Shown: one piece after another, positions 28,537-36,161 of the stretch | Layout: each line of letters starts with the position of its first letter | How positions within the stretch are numbered: position 1 is the first letter of the stretch | Assembly (NCBI GenBank): GCA_944368065.1 | Contig: CALVWV010000014.1 | Location: forward strand, 1-48,770 | DNA: 48,770 nt | Origin: an uncultured Clostridia bacterium | Lineage (GTDB): Bacteria > Bacillota > Clostridia > Christensenellales > Borkfalkiaceae | Direction: 5' to 3' | Program-made: the position numbers and the translations under genes | Notes under the pieces: generated by a model | Seen by the model: only the letters and a program-made list of their open reading frames with translations | What the model was told of the DNA's origin: nothing | Database searches by the model: none

Positions 28537-29160
28537 TTATATAATTTTGTGCGATTTTAATATATTGTATATGTTTTCCGCCGTCTGAAACTTCGTGCCG
28601 CCGCACTCCACCTTTGCTATGCGGTCGGGGTACATATCGGCGAGCTTCAAATAGCCTTCGTAGACCTTTGAATGAAATTCAATGCCGAGCTGTTCCATCC
28701 TGTCGCCCTCGTCCGCGCCGTGCTTGCGGTTGAACGCGTCTTTGGGAGATATATCCAGAAAAAGCGTCAGATCGGGGCAAAAATCGCGCATTGCAAAGCT
28801 GTTTATATCCTCTATGAACTTAAGTCCCAGCCCCCTTGCGTAGCCCTGGTAGGCGAGAGAGGAATCGACGTACCTGTCGCACAGAACCAAAGTTCCCGCC
28901 GCAAGCGCAGGCTGAACAATTTCGCGCAGGTGCTGGGCGCGCGCCGCGGCGTATAAAAGCGCCTCGCACTCGTCGCACATGGCGGTGTTTCTGCCGTCGA
29001 GGATTATGGCGCGTATCTTTTCGGCAATGTCGCTGCCGCCGGGTTCGCGCGTGACTATGTGCGGAATACCCGCTTTATTAAGCTTTTCGGAAAGCAGTCT
29101 TATCTGCGTGCTCTTGCCCGAGCCCTCGCAGCCTTCAAAAGTTATGAATCTGCCCGTCAT
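28537..29160 (-). CDS. tmk: Thymidylate kinase
   Basis: The 207-residue protein has P-loop FEGCEGSGKSTQ, TREPGG, the DRYVDSSLAYQG lid/base-binding segment and FLDISP. It phosphorylates dTMP to dTDP for DNA synthesis. It overlaps the upstream decarboxylase gene by 26 bases, so translation is probably coupled. The DarA (YaaQ) gene often found between tmk and holB is missing. Confidence 0.96.
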   Translation of the reverse strand: MTGRFITFEGCEGSGKSTQIRLLSEKLNKAGIPHIVTREPGGSDIAEKIRAIILDGRNTAMCDECEALLYAAARAQHLREIVQPALAAGTLVLCDRYVDSSLAYQGYARGLGLKFIEDINSFAMRDFCPDLTLFLDISPKDAFNRKHGADEGDRMEQLGIEFHSKVYEGYLKLADMYPDRIAKVECGGTKFQTAENIYNILKSHKII

Positions 29161-30496
29161 GTTTTTTCACCACTTTTATTTTTCCGCCTGAAAGGCCGAA
29201 CGTATGCCCGCCAGAAAGCGCCCTTACCGCCGCCTCGGTTATAATTTCGCCCGCGGCGACTACGGGTATGCAGGGGGGCATGAGCCCCGCGTTGCAGGCG
29301 CACATTCTGCCGATGCTGCTTTCAAGCGAAACGTATTCGGCAGGCTGGCGCAGCGCGTAGAGATAGCTGAACGTACGCGGCGTCTGGGGCATCACCTTGC
29401 GCGGGGTGTATGTAAGGCGCACTCCCTTCCTCTTGAGCGCCCACGTAAGCGCGGCGCCGAGCGCGCTTAAATGCTTTGCCGTAGTGCACGGCGAAAGGTA
29501 GAAAACTATGTACCTGCCGTCGGCAAATTCGGCATATATGCCCCTCTTTTCCAGCTCCTTTGCAAGAACTGCCGAATCGGTTATGAGCGGAGCGCAGTCA
29601 AGGCAGAGCTTTGTCCAGTCCGCCGAGGGGTAAAATTTGTAGTCGGGATATTTTTCTTTGAACGCCTTTACGGCGGCTTTTACTTTTGCTATGTCGCCCG
29701 TGTGCGCTTCCGTATATTTATAGGCAAACTCCACGGAAGCCATAACGGGGAAGGAGGGCGAAGTCGTGCGGAAGAGCGAAAGCCCGTCTTTGAGCTCCTC
29801 TTCAAACCTTAAATCGCTGAGGAACACGGCTGCACCCTGAGTGAGCGCGGGGAGGGATTTGTGCGCGCTCTCCACCCACATATCGGCGTACAATCCGCAG
29901 TAGCCCGCCCTGCCTTCTTCAAAAGCAAGGTGCGCGCCGTGAGCGCCGTCGCACAAGAATACTCTGCCCGCAGAGTGAAGTATTTCGGCATACTTTTCAA
30001 GCGGGGCAATGTTGCCGTAATAGTCGGGCGAAAGCGCTATCATGCCGCATATGTCGGGGTCTTTGGCAACGAGCGCGGCTATTTCCGCAGGGTCGGGAGA
30101 GTTTAAAACTCCGTCCCTTTCCTCGCCCTGAACTATGACGGGTTCGAGGTGAAAGAGCCTGCACGCGTTCCATACGCTTTTGTGGCTGTTGCGCGGCACT
30201 ATTATTTTGCCGCCCCTGTCCTTTACGGCGTACATCATGGCGAGTATGCCGCTGGTTGAGCCGTCCGTAGTTATATAGGCGCGCCTTGCGCCCGTTATCA
30301 TCGCCATATCCGACTGCGCGGCGAGTATTGCGCCCTCGGGGTCGGAAAGGTCGTCCGTGTAAGAAAGTTCGGTTACGTCGTCCGCGCATATGCGCAGAAC
30401 GGAGGAAAGCGCGCCGCCGCCCTTGTGACCGGGCGTATGGAAACTTATGTGGCGCTTCCCTTTGTTTATACTGTCAAGAATGCGGTATCCGCTCAT
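29135..30496 (-). CDS. Orn/Lys/Arg decarboxylase family PLP enzyme
   Basis: The 453-residue enzyme has the N-terminal SFHTPGHKGGG motif, DGAHGAHLAF, and WVESAHKSLPALTQGA, whose Lys binds PLP. It decarboxylates arginine, lysine or ornithine for polyamine synthesis; which one is not settled by sequence. The start at 30496 (MSGYRILDS) follows GGGAG; the frame runs 38 codons upstream without support. A decarboxylase before tmk is the usual Firmicute order (yaaO-tmk). Confidence 0.92.
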   Translation of the reverse strand: MSGYRILDSINKGKRHISFHTPGHKGGGALSSVLRICADDVTELSYTDDLSDPEGAILAAQSDMAMITGARRAYITTDGSTSGILAMMYAVKDRGGKIIVPRNSHKSVWNACRLFHLEPVIVQGEERDGVLNSPDPAEIAALVAKDPDICGMIALSPDYYGNIAPLEKYAEILHSAGRVFLCDGAHGAHLAFEEGRAGYCGLYADMWVESAHKSLPALTQGAAVFLSDLRFEEELKDGLSLFRTTSPSFPVMASVEFAYKYTEAHTGDIAKVKAAVKAFKEKYPDYKFYPSADWTKLCLDCAPLITDSAVLAKELEKRGIYAEFADGRYIVFYLSPCTTAKHLSALGAALTWALKRKGVRLTYTPRKVMPQTPRTFSYLYALRQPAEYVSLESSIGRMCACNAGLMPPCIPVVAAGEIITEAAVRALSGGHTFGLSGGKIKVVKKHDGQIHNF

Positions 30497-30682
30497 AAAA
30501 CTCCCGCGGGGAAATCCCGCTTTTTTTCCTGCGCCGACAAATTGAAAACTGCGAAAAATATGCAATATTTGCCGCATATTGCGGGGGCAATCGGACATTG
30601 CCGAAGCCAAGCTGTTTTTCGCGGCTTTTATTAAGCCTTTGGCTGAACTTGTAATCAGACGTTTGCGCGGCGCTTTAAGTAC

Positions 30683-30720
30683 AAAAACAGCGGACAGCTT
30701 TGCGCGCCGCCCGCTTTTTT
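30683..30720. terminator. Terminator after lysS
   Basis: A 10-bp stem with G-U pairs (30689-30698 with 30706-30715) has T runs on both strands (minus GTTTTTG, plus T6). It lies 40 bases after the lysS stop. Confidence 0.75.
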
Positions 30721-30753
30721 ATTATCTGAAAAAAATTATATTTTTCCGCGGCG

Positions 30754-32268
30754 TTACTTTTTGGGCTTCATGGTAGGGAACAGAATAACGTCCCTTATCG
30801 TGGGGCTGTCCGTAAGAAGCATGACAAGCCTGTCCACGCCCATGCCCAGGCCGCCCGTGGGGGGCAGGCCGTATTCCAGCGCGGCGATAAAGTCTTCGTC
30901 CACCTGCGCGTTGCAGCCGGGCTCCTGCGCCCTCTTCTCGCGCACCTGCTTTACAAACCTTTCCTTCTGGTCTATGGGGTCGTTGAGTTCAGAGAACGCG
31001 TTGCCGAATTCCTTCGAGCAGATGAAGTACTCGAACCTTTCGGTGAACGCGGGGTCGGAAGGCTTGCGCTTTGCGAGCGGCGAATTTTCTACGGGGTAAT
31101 CGTAAATTATCGTCGGCTGAACGAGCTTTTCTTCCACGAACGTTTCAAAAAGCGCTATAAGAACGTGACCCTTTGTAGCCTTTTCTCCCTCTTCAACCTC
31201 TGCGCCCAGCTTCTTTGCGCACTCGCGCGCAGCTGCGTCGTCCGCCCACTCGTCGTAGTCGGCGCCGCAGTACTTCTTTACCGCCTCTTTCATCGTAAGG
31301 CGGGTCCAGGGCGCGCCCATGTCTATTTCAGTGCCCTGATAGGTTATCTTATCCGTGCCGCATACCTTTCTTGTTATCGTGCGGTACATATCCTCTATAA
31401 GGTCCATCATTCCCTTATAGTCGGTGTACGCCTGGTACATTTCCACGGAAGTGAACTCGGGGTTGTGGAATGCGTCCATTCCCTCGTTGCGGAAAATTCT
31501 GCCCACTTCGTAAACGCGCTCAAGCCCGCCGACAATCAGCCTCTTCAAATAGAGCTCCGTCTCTATGCGAAGATACATGTCGATATCCAGCGAGTTGTGG
31601 TGGGTTTTGAAGGGGCGCGCCGCCGCGCCTATTTCAAGCGTGGTAAGAACGGGCGTATCCACCTCGAGATAGCCGAGGTTATCGAGGTACGCGCGTATCT
31701 CGCGTATTATCTGCGAACGCTTTACGAATGTCGAGCGCACCTCGGGATTTACAATGAGGTCGAGGTCGCGCTGGCGGTATTTGAGGTCTATATTGGTGAG
31801 ACCGTGCTGCTTTTCGGGCAGGGGACGCAGGGACTTTGTAAGCATCTCTATATGCGTGCAGTGCACCGAAATTTCGCCCGTCTGCGTTTTGAAAACGAAG
31901 CCCTTTACGCCTACGATATCGCCTATATCAAAGTCCTTTTTGTAAGATGTGTACGCCTCTTCGCCGACGTCGTCGCGCTTGACGTAAATCTGAATGAGTC
32001 CGTCGCGGTCGGAGATGTGCGAAAAGGAAGCCTTGCCCATTATGCGGCGGGACATGAGCCTGCCCGCAATGGATACTTCCTTGCCCTCGAGCGAGTCGTA
32101 ATTTTCCTTGATATATTCAGAATCGGCGGTTACGTCGTACTTAACTTTTTCGTAAGGGTTCTTGCCCTCGGCAACGAGCTTTGCAAGCTTTTCCCTTCTT
32201 ATCTGAGCCTGTTCGGCGAGCCTTTCAACCTCTTCCTCTTCGGAAAGGGTAACGTTCTTTTCTTCCAT
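30754..32268 (-). CDS. lysS: Lysyl-tRNA synthetase, class II
   Basis: The 504-residue enzyme has an N-terminal OB-fold anticodon domain (VSIAGRLMSRRIMGKASFSHISDRDG) and a class II core: motif 2 in YEVGRIFRNEGMDAFHNPEFT and motif 3 in PPTGGLGMGVDRLVM. It charges tRNA-Lys. It lies 57 bases after greA and probably shares the greA promoter; greA-lysS pairing is common in Firmicutes. AGAGG precedes the ATG. Confidence 0.97.
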   Translation of the reverse strand: MEEKNVTLSEEEEVERLAEQAQIRREKLAKLVAEGKNPYEKVKYDVTADSEYIKENYDSLEGKEVSIAGRLMSRRIMGKASFSHISDRDGLIQIYVKRDDVGEEAYTSYKKDFDIGDIVGVKGFVFKTQTGEISVHCTHIEMLTKSLRPLPEKQHGLTNIDLKYRQRDLDLIVNPEVRSTFVKRSQIIREIRAYLDNLGYLEVDTPVLTTLEIGAAARPFKTHHNSLDIDMYLRIETELYLKRLIVGGLERVYEVGRIFRNEGMDAFHNPEFTSVEMYQAYTDYKGMMDLIEDMYRTITRKVCGTDKITYQGTEIDMGAPWTRLTMKEAVKKYCGADYDEWADDAAARECAKKLGAEVEEGEKATKGHVLIALFETFVEEKLVQPTIIYDYPVENSPLAKRKPSDPAFTERFEYFICSKEFGNAFSELNDPIDQKERFVKQVREKRAQEPGCNAQVDEDFIAALEYGLPPTGGLGMGVDRLVMLLTDSPTIRDVILFPTMKPKK

Positions 32269-32325
32269 AAAACCTCTTTGCAGGCGGAGCGTCCGCCCTA
32301 TTGCCTTTTCTTTTTTGCCCTTTTT

Positions 32326-32799
32326 TTACGCTATGGCAACTATCTTAAGCTTGTAAGACGAACCGTCGGGGCAGTTTACGGTTACTGTGTCGCCCGCCTT
32401 GTGGCGCATGAGCGCCGCGCCTACGGGAGATTCGCTGCTTATGCGGTTTTCCATTACGTCAACGTCCGTAACGCTTGTCACGGTGTATGTTTCCCTGTCG
32501 CCGAATTCTTCGTCTTCAACAGTTACCTTGCTGTTTAAGTGCACGTAGGTGTTGTCGGTAACTTCGGCCATTATAACGGCGTTCTTGATCTGATATTCCA
32601 GCTCTGCAATCTTGCCCTCGTTGGAACGCTGTTCCTCCCTCGCCGCGTCGTATTCGGCGTTCTCCGAAAGGTCGCCGTGGCTGCGCGCTTCGGCTATGCG
32701 CTCTATTATCTCGGGGCGCTTTTCCTTTACGAGGTAGTCGAGTTCTTTCTTTAAGTCCTCGTAATTTTTCTGAGTCATTTCAAAATACTGATCTGCCAT
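32326..32799 (-). CDS. greA: Transcription elongation factor GreA
   Basis: The 157-residue protein has a coiled-coil N-terminus (IAEARSHGDLSENAEYDAAREEQ, with the acidic tip residues D and E) and an FKBP-like C-terminus (SPVGAALMRHKAGDTVTVNCPDG). It rescues backtracked RNA polymerase by stimulating transcript cleavage. I chose the ATG at 32799, with GGGAG 8 bases before it, giving normal GreA length; the frame runs 14 codons further upstream. Confidence 0.96.
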   Translation of the reverse strand: MADQYFEMTQKNYEDLKKELDYLVKEKRPEIIERIAEARSHGDLSENAEYDAAREEQRSNEGKIAELEYQIKNAVIMAEVTDNTYVHLNSKVTVEDEEFGDRETYTVTSVTDVDVMENRISSESPVGAALMRHKAGDTVTVNCPDGSSYKLKIVAIA

Positions 32800-32839
32800 T
32801 TTTTCTACTCCCTGCCGAACTTCTCTCGGCATATAATAC

Positions 32840-32876
32840 AAACGTGATTCCTCGCCCTAAAGCCGGAATCACGTTT
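32840..32876 (-). other. Hairpin at the 5' end of the greA-lysS mRNA
   Basis: A 12-bp perfect stem (32840-32851 with 32865-32876) with a 13-base loop begins a few bases after the predicted transcription start. No T run follows, so it is more likely a 5' stabiliser or binding site than a terminator. Confidence 0.7.
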
Positions 32877-32887
32877 AACACCTCTAT

Positions 32888-32916
32888 ATTATATAGTCTG
32901 AGTTTTAATTTGTCAA
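32888..32916 (-). promoter_or_regulatory. Consensus sigma-A promoter of greA-lysS
   Basis: The minus strand has TTGACA (32916-32911) and TATAAT (32893-32888) with a 17-base spacer, a perfect match to the housekeeping consensus. Confidence 0.9.
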
Positions 32917-32944
32917 CAAAAACGCGGGCGGCAAAATTTTTTGC

Positions 32945-33013
32945 CCCTGCGCCGCAATTTTTGCGGCGCAGGGTGTGAAAATGCGCCGCGGCGATTGCAA
33001 TCGCCGCGGCGCA
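32945..33013. terminator. Two tandem hairpins after the aminotransferase gene
   Basis: A 13-bp stem at 32945-32973 with a 3-base loop is followed by a perfect 30-bp palindrome at 32983-33012. T runs are weak on the minus strand (TTTT). They separate the aminotransferase end from the greA promoter. Confidence 0.65.
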
Positions 33014-33028
33014 AAAAAACTTTATTTT

Positions 33029-34198
33029 TCAGCGCAGCTCTTTTACGAATGCCGTAATTCTTTCTATCGCCTCGGCGAGCTGAGCCATGCCCGTTGCATA
33101 CGAACAGCGCACGTGCCACTTGCCCGCTTCGCCGAACGCCTCTCCGGGGACGACCGCCACCTTCTTTTCCTTGAGCAGTCTGTTTGCAAACTGCTCGCCG
33201 TCGAGCGAGGTGGAAGCCACCGAGGGAAAGACGTAGAACGCGCCCTTGGGGCTGAAGCACTTCAGTCCCAGCGAGTTGAAGGCGTTTACCATAAACCCTC
33301 CGCGCTGTTTGTACTCCTCCCTCATCTCCTCTACGGAGGCGAAGCCGTCGGCAAAGCCTTCGGAAAGCGCGGTGTTTGCGGCGTGCTGACCCATTCGCGG
33401 CGCGCACATTATGGCGTACTGGTGAATTTTGAACATAGCGTCGTCAATATCTGCGGGGGCGCACACAAAGCCTATGCGCCAGCCCGTCATTGCAAACGCC
33501 TTGGAAAAGCCGTTGATAAGCACCGTTCGTTTGGCCATATCCCCGAGCGAAGCTATGGAAACGTGCCTGCCCGTGTAGGTAAGTTCGGCGTAAATTTCGT
33601 CGGAAATCACAAGAAGGTCGCGCTTTTCTATCTCGGGAATTATCGCCTCGAGCTGCTCCTTCGTCATTATCGCGCCCGTGGGGTTATTGGGGTATGCGAG
33701 CAGTATCGCCTTTGTCTTTTTTGTAGCCGCGCCCGCGATAAGTTCGGGCGTGACTATGAATTCGTTCTCCGCGCTGCACTCGAGCGGCACGGCTACGCCG
33801 CCCGCCATGAGCACGAGGGGCGCGTATGATACGTAGCAGGGCGAGGGCACGAGTATTTCGTCGCCGGGGTCGCAGACGGCGCGCAGAACCAAATCTATCG
33901 CCTCGCTCGCGCCGACCGTCACTATGGTGTGCTCGGGGGAGTACTTTACAGAAAAGCGCTCCTCAAGGTATCTGCATATGTTCTTGCGAAGTTCCGGAAG
34001 TCCGCGGTTGCCCGTGTACTGCGTGTAGCCGCGCTTTATAGAGCGCACGGCGGAATCGCGTATGTTCCACGGCGTTACGAAATCGGGCTCGCCTACGCCG
34101 AGGGATATCGCTCCCTTCATTTCGGATACTATATCGAAAAATTTTCTTATGCCGCTCGGCTTTAAGCTTGCGGCGCGTTTGTTGACAAAATCTCTCAT
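33029..34198 (-). CDS. PLP-dependent aminotransferase, class I/II (PatA/AspC-like)
   Basis: The 389-residue enzyme has SLGVGEPDF, the N of YPNNPTGA, SDEIYAEL, the PLP lysine in NGFSKAFAMTGWRIGF, and Arg in WHVRCSYA. The pattern suits aspartate or N-acetyl-L,L-diaminopimelate aminotransferases (PatA type), but the substrate is uncertain. The Lrp-type regulator gene ends 8 bases upstream, so the two form an operon and the regulator probably responds to an amino acid handled here. Confidence 0.9.
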   Translation of the reverse strand: MRDFVNKRAASLKPSGIRKFFDIVSEMKGAISLGVGEPDFVTPWNIRDSAVRSIKRGYTQYTGNRGLPELRKNICRYLEERFSVKYSPEHTIVTVGASEAIDLVLRAVCDPGDEILVPSPCYVSYAPLVLMAGGVAVPLECSAENEFIVTPELIAGAATKKTKAILLAYPNNPTGAIMTKEQLEAIIPEIEKRDLLVISDEIYAELTYTGRHVSIASLGDMAKRTVLINGFSKAFAMTGWRIGFVCAPADIDDAMFKIHQYAIMCAPRMGQHAANTALSEGFADGFASVEEMREEYKQRGGFMVNAFNSLGLKCFSPKGAFYVFPSVASTSLDGEQFANRLLKEKKVAVVPGEAFGEAGKWHVRCSYATGMAQLAEAIERITAFVKELR

Positions 34199-34206
34199 GG
34201 TAACTC

Positions 34207-34695
34207 CTACGGCTGTATGCTCAGCCTGCCGCCCTCTTCGTCTTCCATGAGCGCGCCTTCAACCTTGTATTTCTTTAAAATGAAGTGCGTGGCGGTGGAA
34301 ATTACCGTATCGTATGTGGATATGCACTCGGACACGAAGCGCGAAACGCTGCGCAGCGACGAGCTTTCGACTATTACCGCAAGGTCGTAAGCGCCGCTCA
34401 TGAGATACAGGTTCTTTACTTCGGGGTGCGCGGCAATCTCCGCGGCTATGCTGTCGAAGCCGTGGCCGCGCTGGGGGGTTACCTTTACCTCGATAAGCGC
34501 CTCGACTTTCTCTTCCTCTACGAGCGCTTCGTTGACTATGGCGGTATACTTGACTATGACGCCCTCTGCCTCGAGCTCTTCAACGGCTTTTTTAACTTCG
34601 GCTTCGGTTATGCCGAGCATTGCCGCCATGCTCGCCGCTGAAATGCGGGAATCTTCGGTTACGAGTGAAAGTATATTCTTTTTGATTTTATCCAT
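34207..34695 (-). CDS. Lrp/AsnC family transcriptional regulator
   Basis: The 162-residue protein has an N-terminal winged helix-turn-helix (SRISAASMAAMLGITEAEVKKAVEELEAEGVI) and a C-terminal RAM/ACT-like ligand domain (EALIEVKVTPQRGHGFD, VKNLYLMSGAYDLAVIVE). Lrp proteins form octamers or dimers that sense amino acids. A perfect 12-bp inverted repeat overlaps its own promoter just upstream, so autoregulation with the cotranscribed aminotransferase is likely. Confidence 0.92.
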   Translation of the reverse strand: MDKIKKNILSLVTEDSRISAASMAAMLGITEAEVKKAVEELEAEGVIVKYTAIVNEALVEEEKVEALIEVKVTPQRGHGFDSIAAEIAAHPEVKNLYLMSGAYDLAVIVESSSLRSVSRFVSECISTYDTVISTATHFILKKYKVEGALMEDEEGGRLSIQP

Positions 34696-34749
34696 GTGTT
34701 TTACCCCCTTTCCGCTCGGCGCTGTGCTCCGCGGACGCTATGCTGTAAA

Positions 34750-34783
34750 TAATATAAATAACTTAAATAGCTTATTTATATTA
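34750..34783. promoter_or_regulatory. Palindromic operator of the Lrp-aminotransferase operon
   Basis: TAATATAAATAA (34750-34761) and TTATTTATATTA (34772-34783) are perfect complements separated by 10 bases, so the arm centres lie two DNA turns apart. The site covers the -10 edge and start of transcription, which suits repression. Confidence 0.75.
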
Positions 34784-34811
34784 TATTATCGCCAAACGGC
34801 GGCATTGTCAA
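34783..34811 (-). promoter_or_regulatory. Sigma-A promoter of the Lrp-aminotransferase operon
   Basis: On the minus strand TTGACA (34811-34806) and TAATAT (34788-34783) are separated by 17 bases. Confidence 0.8.
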
Positions 34812-34951
34812 TAAATTTTTTTGCAGAGCCGCCGCGCAATTGTGTTTACAAAGCTCTGTTTTTTATATATACTGATAACAAAAAGGAGCTGACCGCGCGC
34901 AACCTTGTTTAAAAAACGGCGCGGCCACAATTTATTTTTGCGGAGTTACAT

Positions 34952-35212
34952 ATGTTCAGAATATGGGGCAGAATTGAAAAGGAGCATAAAATAGTAAGGC
35001 AGACTACGTACGAGAGCACCGCCAAATTTGAGTGGAGCGATTTTTTTACATACCTTGCCGACATATGCGAGGCGCTGGATATCGGCACTCCTATACTTCT
35101 GAAGACGCACATTTTCAACTACGCAAAGTTCAACCGCGTGACCTTTCTTCCGCGCGACTTTGCCGAGCCCGTAAATTTCGACAAGCTCGTTCTTGAAAAT
35201 ATTTTAAGATAA
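34952..35212 (+). CDS. Conserved small protein of unknown function
   Basis: The 86-residue acidic/aromatic protein starts MFRIWGRIEKEHKIV and contains DFFTYLADICEALDIGTPILLKTHI. I recognise the general pattern from short clostridial proteins annotated only as hypothetical. It has no signal peptide and no catalytic motif. GGAG lies 7 bases before the ATG, and a good terminator follows, so it is an independent gene in a minus-strand neighbourhood. Confidence 0.75.
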   Translation: MFRIWGRIEKEHKIVRQTTYESTAKFEWSDFFTYLADICEALDIGTPILLKTHIFNYAKFNRVTFLPRDFAEPVNFDKLVLENILR

Positions 35213-35225
35213 AAAAGCATAATTG

Positions 35226-35256
35226 AGGGGGCGCAGACAGCGCCCCCTTTCTTTTT
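35226..35256 (+). terminator. Terminator of the 86-residue protein gene
   Basis: An 8-bp GC stem (35227-35234 with 35240-35247) is followed by TTTCTTTTTA on plus. Confidence 0.85.
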
Positions 35257-35378
35257 ATGTTGAATAAAGCATATATGCCGCCGTTTTTTGCCGAAAAACG
35301 GCTGTTTCACGTAAAACGGAAATGCAATAAGTCTTGCATTAATTATTTTTTTGCGCAGGCGCATAAGATTATGCGCGG

Positions 35379-35588
35379 CTATTTAAGTCCGCGGAAGGGT
35401 CTGAAAGCGATGAGCGCGTAAAGGCAGAAAACGGCTGAAACGAAGCCCGTGCCCAAAAGCACGCGCACGGCGGTTATGTTGCCGAAACAGATAAATTTAA
35501 GCATATTGAAGCCCGTAAAGGCGTACACTCCGCCGCATAAGCAAAGGAAAATGAGGTCCAGAAGGCACACGGTTGCAGAAAGTCTCAT
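35379..35588 (-). CDS. Small two-helix membrane protein, DUF378-like
   Basis: The 69-residue product (from ATG 35588) has two hydrophobic segments joined by GNITAVRVLLG and ends AFRPFRGLK. The length and spacing resemble the DUF378/YuzA family of unknown function. No strong Shine-Dalgarno is seen, and an upstream TTG at 35639 would add 17 residues. Moderate confidence only. Confidence 0.55.
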   Translation of the reverse strand: MRLSATVCLLDLIFLCLCGGVYAFTGFNMLKFICFGNITAVRVLLGTGFVSAVFCLYALIAFRPFRGLK

Positions 35589-35678
35589 AAAACCATTATG
35601 AGCAATTTTTTTAATATTACCGCTGTATTGCCGCCGCAACGCGCCTTGTTAAAAAACAATTTTTTGATATAATAAACT

Positions 35679-35716
35679 GTCAGCCCCTCGCCGAAAGTTT
35701 TCGTCGAGGGGCTGAC
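35679..35716. repeat. Long hairpin, 12-bp outer stem plus inner stem
   Basis: GTCAGCCCCTCG (35679-35690) pairs with 35705-35716, and the loop has a further CGAAA/TTTCG stem. No T run follows on either strand. Confidence 0.75.
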
Positions 35717-35794
35717 ATATTGACAGGTTGCCGCAACAATGTCGCCGCTGCGGCATTCCGCCACTGCGCGGCTATAATCGCCACCAAAAACTAT

Positions 35795-35905
35795 GGAGAA
35801 ACGAGCAAGACGAGGCGCGCGCGGAAAACCTGAAGGAGTTTACATAAATGTAAATGACTGAAGGTTGCCACAGCGCAACAAAGTATTGCGAAGTTTATAC
35901 AAAGT
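35795..35905. repeat. 111-bp direct repeat, copy A
   Basis: It is identical over 111 bases to 36039-36149. The centre has a TTTAC-ATAAAT-GTAAA hairpin. It is preceded by the shared phrase CGCCACC plus an A run. Confidence 0.95.
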
Positions 35906-35925
35906 ACTTCCGCAGCATTTATAAA

Positions 35926-36027
35926 TTCAGAGTTGCAAGCAGAACGCGGAGCGCGCGGAAGATATGAGGGAGCGTACACAGACGTACGTGACCGAATATA
36001 CCCGCAAGCGCGACTATAACCGCCACC
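35926..36027. repeat. Diverged middle copy of the same repeat family
   Basis: It shares the GAGCGCGCGGAA, GGAG-hairpin-TGACCGA and GCAAGCGCGAC skeleton. The hairpin here is CGTAC-ACAGAC-GTACG, so two base pairs change on both arms compared with copies A and B. Confidence 0.75.
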
Positions 36028-36038
36028 CTAAAAACTTC

Positions 36039-36149
36039 GGAGAAACGAGCAAGACGAGGCGCGCGCGGAAAACCTGAAGGAGTTTACATAAATGTAAATG
36101 ACTGAAGGTTGCCACAGCGCAACAAAGTATTGCGAAGTTTATACAAAGT
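36039..36149. repeat. 111-bp direct repeat, copy B
   Basis: It is identical to copy A and lies 13 bases before the stop codon of the adjacent minus-strand gene. Confidence 0.95.
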
Positions 36150-36161
36150 TTTTTATATAAT

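Larger units (their letters stand above)
35640..36161. other. Repeat-bearing intergenic region
   Basis: No gene. It holds a 12-bp stem hairpin (35679-35716) and three related repeat units, two of which are identical over 111 bp. See the repeat entries. Confidence 0.75.

Noticed and set aside
31165..32538. 457-codon plus-strand frame
   Set aside because: It is antisense to lysS and greA, which have full family motifs; long antisense frames are expected from the codon bias here.
35791..35979. 62-codon minus-strand frame in the repeat region
   Set aside because: It runs through the noncoding 111-bp repeat and its hairpin and has no ribosome site.
35640..36161. CRISPR array
   Set aside because: There are only two identical units of 111 bp and one diverged unit, with no short regular repeats or unique spacers, and no cas genes.
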